Shown: one piece after another, positions 57,079-64,000 of the stretch
How the letters are laid out: every line of letters starts with the position of its first letter
Numbering within the stretch: the stretch's first letter is position 1
From: Lachnospiraceae bacterium
GTDB taxonomy: Bacteria; Bacillota; Clostridia; Lachnospirales; Lachnospiraceae
Reading direction: 5' to 3'
Assembly (NCBI GenBank): GCA_022781985.1
Contig: JALESH010000050.1
Location: 41,466-105,465, forward strand
Length of the DNA stretch: 64,000 nt
The notes under the pieces: generated by a model
Seen by the model: only the letters and a program-made list of their open reading frames with translations
Told to the model about the DNA's origin: nothing
The model's database searches: none
Program-made: the position numbers and the translations under genes

Positions 57079-58979
57079 CGCCCTTCCCCCTGTCCTTCGT
57101 ACTGGGTGCACATCCACTCCTGGAACATAAGGATGAACCAGATCTGTATCCGCCATATCCCCCTTATGGTATAGTCTTCCCATATCCGCCATACCGTATC
57201 AGGGTTTAATATGTCCTGCCTCTCCAGCACCCTGCGGTGGATCAGACCCTCTGCCCACTCTCTCAGCTCCGGCTTCAGCAGCCATTTGTGGATGGGAATG
57301 GAGAATCCCTTCTTGGGACGCTCCAGCATTTCCCTGGGGACGTATTGATAAAGCACATCCCGCAGCACCTTTTTCCCCACAGTACCCTGCCGCTTGTACT
57401 CTATGGGCAGAGACCAGGCAAATTCCACCACATCCTTATCCAGCATAGGCACTCTGGTTTCCAGTGAAACCGCCATAGCCGCACGGTCCACCTTGACCAG
57501 GATATCATCAGGATGATACATCAGCATATCCATCAGCATGATGCTGTGGTTCACCTCCTTCAGACAGTTCTGCTCAAACTCATTGTATTTATAAGGACAA
57601 TACCGATGATCCTTTGCAATCTGCCTGGTCAGGGGATCCGTTTCAAAGGAAATCTCATACAAGCCGCCGGGACCCTTTGCCCCCAGCAAAGCGGCCATTG
57701 TCCGGTAGATGGGCTTCTTTGCCAGGGGACTGTGCAGGAGCAGACTGCTGCAGGGCTTCCTGACAGCATAGGGGATCCTTCCCATCTTATTCCATATTCT
57801 GGTCACCGACTCATAGGAGGTATAGCCGCAGAAAAGCTCATCTCCGCCATCACCGGAAAGCGATACCGTCACATGCTCCCTGGTCATCCGGCTTACCAGA
57901 TAAGTAGGGATTTGCGAGGAATCTGCAAAGGGCTCGCCAAACATATGGGAGAGCTCCGGGATGACAGAGACCGCGTCCTGCTCTGTAATATACAGCTCTG
58001 TATGCTCCGTGCCCAGATGGCCTGCAATCTCTCTGGCGGCATCGGCCTCGTTGTAGCCCTCCTCATACATGCCGATGGTAAAGCTTCTTACCTTCCTATG
58101 GCTCAGTGACTGCATCAGGGCCACAATGGCGCTGCTGTCTATGCCCGCCGACAAAAAGGCTCCCACCGGCACATCGGCAGCCATCTGTTCTCTGACAGAG
58201 GCCTTTAGGAGCCGCTCCAGCTCCTCCGCTGCCTCCTGCCTGCTGCCTCTGAAAAGATTCGCCTGCCCCTTTTTTGCTGTTTCCTTCATGGACCAGTAGG
58301 GCATAATGGAGAGTTCCTGCTTCCCAAAGGGGAATTTCAGCCTGGCCACGGTTCCCGGCTCCAGCTTCCAGATGTCCTCATAGATGGAGTAGGGTGCCGG
58401 AATATATCCATGGGTAAAGTAGACATCCAGCACTTTCGTATTAATCCTGTTGGAAAAGCCCTCCAGCCGACTGATGCAGCCCACCTCGGAAGCAAAGGCA
58501 AAGGCCTCATCGCCGATAAAACCATAATAGAGTGGTTTCTCACCCACTCTATCCCTGAGTAAAAACAGCTCTCTCTCTTTCCGGTCGTAAAGTGCAATGG
58601 CAAACATTCCCTTGCACAGCCCTATAGCCTGCTCCACACCATAGGCCTCCATGGCCTCCAGCAGCACCTCCGTATCGGAGCTTCCCCGAAAAGTCTCCGT
58701 CTTCCCCTCTTCCAGCAGCCTGTCTGCTATCTTTTTATAATTATAGATCTCCCCGTTAAAGGCCATCACATATCTGCCGCTGTGGGATTCCATGGGCTGA
58801 GAGCCTGCAGGCGAAAGGTCCAGAATGGAAAGACGCCGGTGTCCCAATACCACCCTTCCATCCTCCGATGCCCAGTCACCGCCTGCATCCGGCCCCCGAT
58901 GACGCATCCGCTCCTTCATCCTCTCTATGTTGACCTTCCAGTCTCCCCTAAGATTACAAAATCCTGCAATACCGCACAT
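57075..58979 (-). CDS. asnB: Asparagine synthase (glutamine-hydrolysing)-like amidotransferase
   Basis: MCGIAGF (N-terminal Cys nucleophile), RHRGPDAGGDW, AFNGEIYNY, GAFLSAGIDSSAIVALM (PP-loop), SLSGDGGDELFCGY. Confidence 0.92.
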   Translation of the reverse strand: MCGIAGFCNLRGDWKVNIERMKERMRHRGPDAGGDWASEDGRVVLGHRRLSILDLSPAGSQPMESHSGRYVMAFNGEIYNYKKIADRLLEEGKTETFRGSSDTEVLLEAMEAYGVEQAIGLCKGMFAIALYDRKERELFLLRDRVGEKPLYYGFIGDEAFAFASEVGCISRLEGFSNRINTKVLDVYFTHGYIPAPYSIYEDIWKLEPGTVARLKFPFGKQELSIMPYWSMKETAKKGQANLFRGSRQEAAEELERLLKASVREQMAADVPVGAFLSAGIDSSAIVALMQSLSHRKVRSFTIGMYEEGYNEADAAREIAGHLGTEHTELYITEQDAVSVIPELSHMFGEPFADSSQIPTYLVSRMTREHVTVSLSGDGGDELFCGYTSYESVTRIWNKMGRIPYAVRKPCSSLLLHSPLAKKPIYRTMAALLGAKGPGGLYEISFETDPLTRQIAKDHRYCPYKYNEFEQNCLKEVNHSIMLMDMLMYHPDDILVKVDRAAMAVSLETRVPMLDKDVVEFAWSLPIEYKRQGTVGKKVLRDVLYQYVPREMLERPKKGFSIPIHKWLLKPELREWAEGLIHRRVLERQDILNPDTVWRIWEDYTIRGIWRIQIWFILMFQEWMCTQYEGQGEGR

Positions 58980-58983
58980 CCTG

Positions 58984-60060
58984 CTACTCCTCCTTCATGA
59001 TTTCTGCAAAATCCCCCTCAGCGATCCGTCTGGCAATAACTCCCCGGGCCACCTCCAGCTCCTTCCTCCACTGCTCATAGGAAGCATCCCAGTCCTCATA
59101 GCCCTCACTGCCCCTCCTGTCGGGCAGCTCATAATTTTCCATAATATAACGTCCCAGAAAGGCTGTGCACTTCTCTGCGCCAAGGGCATTGGCATGTCCT
59201 CCGTAATCGCTGAAATCCGTGGCAAAATCCATGCCTATCTCCTCATAATAATCGTTCAGGTTCAGAAACTCATATCCATAGCTGCCGATAATATCCTCCA
59301 TATAGTTATACATCCTCTGCTTTTCCTCCTCCATCACCGTGGGTGACAGGATAAACAGCGCCGGAAGCTCCTCTTCTTTCAGATAATCCAGCAGATCATA
59401 GAGACATTTCTCCTGAAACTCCGGTATGGGCTCCTTCTCCGTAATGGAGGAAGTATCCACCGCCTCACAGGGGCCTACCTCATCGGTCATCACATAGCCC
59501 TTCCGGCTATCCGGCTTCTCGTAGCGGAAGCAGGCGATCTGCTCCGGCAGTACCATAGTTTTCCAGTTGGAATGATATTTAAAAATGTCAAAATAATAGG
59601 TGTATCGCTCCGAAACGTCGTCCACCATGGCATTCACCGTCCTGATCCGGTTCCAGGAGTATTTCATGTTGTCCGTCACTCCCCTGGTATATGCCATGTT
59701 GTTGGTCAGATCCGTATCCCTGGCCGTATACATCCTCATTTCAAACACATACAGCCTGGGCTCCTGAGTCTTTCTGACCTCCTCCGCCAGATAAGGAGCC
59801 GCCACCGGCCGCTGGAGGTTGGTGGATATGGGATAGGAGGCGATTCCGTACTCCCCCCAGAGCATGGGAGCTGCGTAATAAGGATATACCGGGCTGGAGC
59901 CTATCATCACCATATCAATGGTATTCTCCGGCTCCGCATAGAATCCTGTGAAGCGGTCCTTCACATCCCCATTTGTCCTGATGATATAGGTTACTGTCAT
60001 CAGAAGGTAGAGGAAAATCACTATGAAAAGAACGGATCTTACTGCCTGTTTCCATGTCAT
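58984..60060 (-). CDS. Membrane-anchored SGNH-hydrolase-like protein
   Basis: N-terminal TM VLFIVIFLYLLMTVTYII; IDMVMIGSSPVYPYYAAPM (GSS block I) and C-terminal DYGGHANALGA (D..H); start at MTWKQAVRS. Confidence 0.65.
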   Translation of the reverse strand: MTWKQAVRSVLFIVIFLYLLMTVTYIIRTNGDVKDRFTGFYAEPENTIDMVMIGSSPVYPYYAAPMLWGEYGIASYPISTNLQRPVAAPYLAEEVRKTQEPRLYVFEMRMYTARDTDLTNNMAYTRGVTDNMKYSWNRIRTVNAMVDDVSERYTYYFDIFKYHSNWKTMVLPEQIACFRYEKPDSRKGYVMTDEVGPCEAVDTSSITEKEPIPEFQEKCLYDLLDYLKEEELPALFILSPTVMEEEKQRMYNYMEDIIGSYGYEFLNLNDYYEEIGMDFATDFSDYGGHANALGAEKCTAFLGRYIMENYELPDRRGSEGYEDWDASYEQWRKELEVARGVIARRIAEGDFAEIMKEE

Positions 60061-60153
60061 TCCGGTTTCTGTGCCCCTTTCCAAAGCCTATGCCTTTCTC
60101 CGAGCCTCTGCGGCCCTGTCATGCCCTGCAGGAGTGCCTGGATTTGTTTTTTA

Positions 60154-60183
60154 ATTCTAGCATATACAGTATAACAGATTCAA
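60154..60183 (-). promoter_or_regulatory. Predicted promoter for polysaccharide unit B
   Basis: Minus strand TTGAAT-N18-TAGAAT with TGC extended -10; ~94 nt upstream of the first gene's ATG (60060). Confidence 0.5.
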
Positions 60184-60212
60184 TAAGTAATGGATTTAAA
60201 TTTGGCTGAAAT

Positions 60213-60241
60213 TTGCATTCCTCTGCCCTATGCATTATAAT
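60213..60241 (+). promoter_or_regulatory. Predicted promoter for the fliB-like gene
   Basis: TTGCAT-N17-TATAAT; divergent from the unit B promoter. Confidence 0.6.
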
Positions 60242-60294
60242 GGGGTTAAGATACGATCTCACATTACAACCAGATGAAAAAGGAGAAAACCATT

Positions 60295-61440
60295 ATGAAT
60301 TACCTGGCCGTTGATCTTTACCATGATTTCGAATGCATCGCAGATGCGTGTCCCAATACCTGCTGCGCCGGATGGCGCATTACGATAGACCAGGCCACTT
60401 GTAAAAAAATGATTGAGCACCAGGATGCATTAGGCGTACCCGCTTCTGATTGGCTGATTGAGCAGAACGGATCCACCGTGGCCAAGCTTTACAACCAGCG
60501 ATGTGCCATGCTGAATGAGGACAATCTGTGCAATGTAGTGCTTAAGCTTGGCCCTGAATACTTATCCGACACCTGTAAGCTTTACCCTCGCAAGTGTCAG
60601 CAGTACGGCAGCGTGCTGGAATTGCATTTAACTGCTTCCTGCCCGGATGTGGTTGCCAAGCTGATGGATAAAGAATTTGTCCAATTCGACTTCTCCGAAG
60701 ACACAACACCAGCCCCCTATTATCCATATACTCAGCTGTATTTATTTGAGTCTGCTGTCCGCAGCAGTATTTTTGACCTTCTTCAAGGGATGCCCGAAGT
60801 CAAACTTATTACCCGAATATTTGCTGCTTTTCATATCTTAGATAAGGCCATTCAATTATACTCAAACGAACAGCCTGATTTTGATCTGCTGAAGCCGCAT
60901 ATTGGCTCCTATTTCCAAAGGGAAATTCTGCTTTCGCTTGATGAACGCCTGCATAACATCGTGAATGAAACGAAACGCTATGCTTTTTTACAGCAGCTGC
61001 AGACAGTCATGTGTGAAAATGTTAGCAATGACCGTTTTGGAGAACTGATCATGCAGTCGTATCGCTACTTTCAGGAAAATAATCTGGAGAAATACTTATC
61101 AGATATCACGGAGTTTCGGGCCAATATTCAGGAGTATCATGCCTTTTATACAAATTACTGGGTGTATCGTATGTTTCCGGATCTCCTGACAATACCTGAA
61201 TATGATGCCAGCAAAGAAAAAATGCTCTATATTGCCATGGAATTTTGCTGTATTCAGATCTTAGCCCTGGCTTCCTTTGTAAGCAATAAGAAGCTTGACC
61301 GTGACGAATACATTTACATCATATCCGGTATCAGCAGGCTGATGGAACACAATACAAGTTTCCGTCAGCAGGCTATTGACAAGCTGCGGCAAAATGATTT
61401 GGTCAGTGCAGCCGGACTGTTATTGCTTATCCTGATCTGA
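60295..61440 (+). CDS. FliB-like flagellin lysine-N-methylase family protein
   Basis: FECIADACPNTCCAGWRITID; YNQRCAMLNEDNLCNVVLKLGPEYLSDTCKLYPRKC; RBS AAAGGAGAAAA; start ATG 60295. Confidence 0.88.
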   Translation: MNYLAVDLYHDFECIADACPNTCCAGWRITIDQATCKKMIEHQDALGVPASDWLIEQNGSTVAKLYNQRCAMLNEDNLCNVVLKLGPEYLSDTCKLYPRKCQQYGSVLELHLTASCPDVVAKLMDKEFVQFDFSEDTTPAPYYPYTQLYLFESAVRSSIFDLLQGMPEVKLITRIFAAFHILDKAIQLYSNEQPDFDLLKPHIGSYFQREILLSLDERLHNIVNETKRYAFLQQLQTVMCENVSNDRFGELIMQSYRYFQENNLEKYLSDITEFRANIQEYHAFYTNYWVYRMFPDLLTIPEYDASKEKMLYIAMEFCCIQILALASFVSNKKLDRDEYIYIISGISRLMEHNTSFRQQAIDKLRQNDLVSAAGLLLLILI

Positions 61441-61457
61441 AAGGCTGGGCTGTCCAT

Positions 61458-63065
61458 ATGAACAAAATTTTTTGCTACACCCACCGTCTGCCGGAGGGCA
61501 GACAGCAGGAGCTTTCCTTTATGGAACTGCTGCTGAATGACAACTGAGCCGGAGGCAGGCTGGAATATCCAGAGGATATCTTTTCCCTGATTGGTGATAA
61601 AAATAAAAAGCTTTCTGCGAAGCAGGACTATGAATTTCTGCTCCGGGCAGCAAAAAAATATCCTGTAACAGCTATAGGCTGTAGGCGAGATGCCGGCACT
61701 GATGAGCCGGAGGATGCCTGGGAGGACTTCCGTACTGACTGCTATATCACCGGAAAATACCAGCAGGAGCTGCTGGACACAGGGTACTTCAATCCGGTGA
61801 TCGAAACCCTGTTGGAAAATGCGGCACGTCTGCCCGATCAAGAGGCGGCTGTCCTCTGGCTGGAGAAGATGATTTCCCGCAGTGCAGAATATTATGAGAT
61901 CGATGATAATACGGCACCTGTGCTGATTTATCTGGGAGCAGATACCTGCTTTAATACCCTGAATCATTTTTCCCTGGAACTGAAAAAAGCTTTCCTCTGC
62001 CTCCGTCAGCAGGTAGAAGTTTTTGATGCTGTAAGAGAAGGGCATCAGGCTCTTACCAAATATATCGGTCAGCATTTTAAGGCCATAATCGGTATCCAGA
62101 CCTATCTGTTTTCCATCAAATTGCAGGACGGCACCACCAATCTCCACGACCTGATCTCAGGAGCCAAATACAACATGATCCTGGATCATCCGGCCTGGAT
62201 GAAGGAGCATATCTGCAACGGTCCCATAGATTACTATCTGCTGATCCACGACAGGAACTATATAAGCTTTGCAGATCATTACTATGAAAATGTAAAGGGC
62301 TGCCTTTACGTTCCGCCGGCAGGAACCCTGCCTGCCGGTCTCCCGGAGAAGCTCTACGACATTACCTTCATCGGCTCCTACCGGGATTACAGGGAGCGCC
62401 TGGCTACCCTGTACACATATGACAGAAAGCACCGCCATTTCGCAGGCCGTTACATCGGAGTGATGAAAAAGCATCCTGATTATACAGCAGAGCAGGCTTT
62501 TGGAGAAGTATTGTCCCAATATGGACTGAAGCCTGAGAGGTCTGCATTTCTGGACTTGTTTTATGAGATGCGGCAGTGCTGCTTCTGTATCATGCTCTAT
62601 TACCGTGAGAAGGTGATCCGTACCCTGTTGGAGGCCGGACTTGAAATTCATGTATACAGTGAGAGCTGGCAGCATTCCCCCTTTGCCGACTTCCCAAACC
62701 TCATCTGTCATCCCGAACTCCAAATAACCGAAAGCCTGCAGGTGATGCAGCAATCCAGGATATCACTTAATATTATGTCCTGGCACAAGGATGGACTGAC
62801 TGAGCGCATCCTCAATGCTATGCTCTGCCAGTCGGTAATGGTGTCAGACAGAAGTACTGCTTTGGAAGAACAGTTTACTGACGGCAGGGATCTGGTGCTC
62901 TTTTCCCTGGCACATCTTGAGGAGCTGCCTCTGATGATAAAAGGATTGCTGAAAGATGAAAATAAACTGGAGGAGATCAGCCGGAATGGATGTGAAAAAG
63001 CCCTGCGAGAGCATCTGTGGATCCACCGTGCCAGGCAGCTTTTGAACATCTGGGACAAGATGTAA
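61458..63065 (+). pseudogene. CgeB-like/Glyco_trans_1_2 glycosyltransferase with an in-frame TGA at 61545-61547 (intact downstream ORF 61797-63065)
   Basis: MNKIFCYTHRLPEGRQQELSFMELLLNDN*AGGRLEYPEDIFSLIGDK... continues in the same frame without further stops into VIETLLENAAR...DLISGAKYNMILDHP...LYDITFIGSYRDYRE...LNAMLCQSVMVSDRS. Confidence 0.7.
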
Positions 63066-63079
63066 GTTAGGAGGTATAT

Positions 63080-64000
63080 ATGATTCCCATTTCTATTTGT
63101 ATGATTGCCAAAAACGAAGAAAAATATATCGGCGAATGTCTGCGCAGACTTTCAGCCTACAATTGGGAGATTGTGGTTGCAGATACCGGCTCCACTGACC
63201 GCACGGCAGAAATAGCCCTGCAATATACTCCTAAGGTATTTCATTTTGAATGGATCAACGACTTCAGTGCAGCACGGAATTATGCTGTCTCCAAAGCCAG
63301 CAATGATCATATTCTTGTTGTGGACTGTGATGAGTATCTGGAAAAAAATGAAACAACAGACCGATTGATACAGCAATTAACCCAAAAACATGCACCTTTG
63401 CAGGTGGGTCTGGTAAACCTACTCAACCCTGCCTCTGTATCGGAGGCTACTGCATCTGCTGATCAACGGGGAAATGATTTAATCCATGAACATATTGCCC
63501 GTTTCTTTAACCGGAATTTTGTTCATTATGAAGGTTCCATCCACGAACAGCTTACAGCTATAAACGGTGCAGAACTGGAGTTTATCCAACTTCCCCTCAC
63601 CTTTTATCATTATGGCTACAGCACTCTGGATATAAAGAAACATAAGGCCTCCCGCAATATCACTCTGCTGGAAAAAGAGCTTAGTTCCAATGGGCCTGAC
63701 CCATATATCTATTTCCAGTTAGGCCAATCCTACTTTGGCATGTCCGAATATGCACAGGCACTGCCCTACTATGACAAGGCTCTTGCTATGGATGTGAATG
63801 AAAAGGAAGCCTATGTTCAGACTTTGGTTGAATCCTATGGATACTGTCTTTTGTATCTGAAACAATATCACAAGGCTCTGGAACTGGAAGGCGTATATTC
63901 CATTTTCTCCAGGCAGGCCGATTTTGTTTTTCTAATGGGACTTATTTATATGAATAACGGAATGTTCGAAAAGGCCATTGAAGAATTTCTTCATGCCACA
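63080..64000 (+). CDS. GT2 glycosyltransferase with TPR-like C-terminus (partial, runs off window)
   Basis: RBS GGAGG then ATG 63080: MIPISICMIAKNEEKYIGECLRRLSAYNWEIVVADTGSTDRTAEIA...; YIYFQLGQSYFGMSEYAQALPYYDKALAMDVNEKEAY TPR-like; open to 64000, hence absent from the supplied ORF list. Confidence 0.9.
   Translation, partial: MIPISICMIAKNEEKYIGECLRRLSAYNWEIVVADTGSTDRTAEIALQYTPKVFHFEWINDFSAARNYAVSKASNDHILVVDCDEYLEKNETTDRLIQQLTQKHAPLQVGLVNLLNPASVSEATASADQRGNDLIHEHIARFFNRNFVHYEGSIHEQLTAINGAELEFIQLPLTFYHYGYSTLDIKKHKASRNITLLEKELSSNGPDPYIYFQLGQSYFGMSEYAQALPYYDKALAMDVNEKEAYVQTLVESYGYCLLYLKQYHKALELEGVYSIFSRQADFVFLMGLIYMNNGMFEKAIEEFLHAT

Noticed and set aside
61545-61600. Selenocysteine recoding at the in-frame TGA
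   Set aside because: Only a weak 4-bp stem (CTGG...CCAG) follows; no clear bacterial SECIS, and glycosyltransferases of this type are not known selenoproteins.
61365-62147. 260-aa minus-strand ORF and neighbouring 62157-62753 minus ORF
   Set aside because: Antisense to FliB-like and CgeB-like coding sequence whose translations contain family motifs; minus versions do not.
62326-62348. Inverted repeat CCGGCAGG-aaccctg-CCTGCCGG
   Set aside because: 8-bp stem inside a CDS with no U-tract; could arise by chance in a GC-rich coding segment.
1-64000. CRISPR arrays, tRNA/rRNA genes, transposases or integrases
   Set aside because: None recognised by eye on either strand; no regular short repeat-spacer pattern and no transposase motifs in the ORF translations.

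Overview
The window is dominated by a very large surface-polysaccharide biosynthesis region, probably from a Lachnospiraceae-like Firmicute (inferred from gene families and AGGAGG-type RBSs). Almost every gene from ~1 to 60,060 lies on the minus strand. Many junctions are overlapping stop/start pairs (ATGA, GTGA, TAATG). I read two minus-strand transcription units. Unit B (60,060 to 16,186, ~44 kb) has a predicted promoter at 60,154-60,183. Unit A (15,015 to beyond the left edge) starts with ugd and has a predicted promoter at 15,063-15,091. A lone plus-strand zinc-ribbon/TM gene (15,185-16,156) separates them. The region encodes one initiating sugar-phosphate transferase, one Wzx flippase, two PglK-like ABC flippases, three paralogous Wzy-like polymerases, about 26 glycosyltransferase-type proteins and many decorating enzymes: pyruvyl transferase, AsnB-like amidotransferase, SGNH, acyltransferase-3, radical SAM and a GH88/GH105-like hydrolase. 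An SLH/transglutaminase protein is also present. Right of ~60.2 kb a plus-strand set begins: a FliB-like protein, a glycosyltransferase interrupted by an in-frame TGA, and a GT2-TPR protein cut by the window edge. Most unusual observations: a YfhO-type membrane protein with four tandem ~200-aa TM-flanked extracytoplasmic modules; a Wzy-like polymerase with a C-terminal domain of Wzz-like topology; a GT2 fused to a GT-C-like membrane domain; a 16-bp perfect inverted repeat across a convergent junction; and a cassette of little-studied transferases (DUF3431/GT17/DUF5672-like). All family assignments come from reading motifs by eye; no database search was run.
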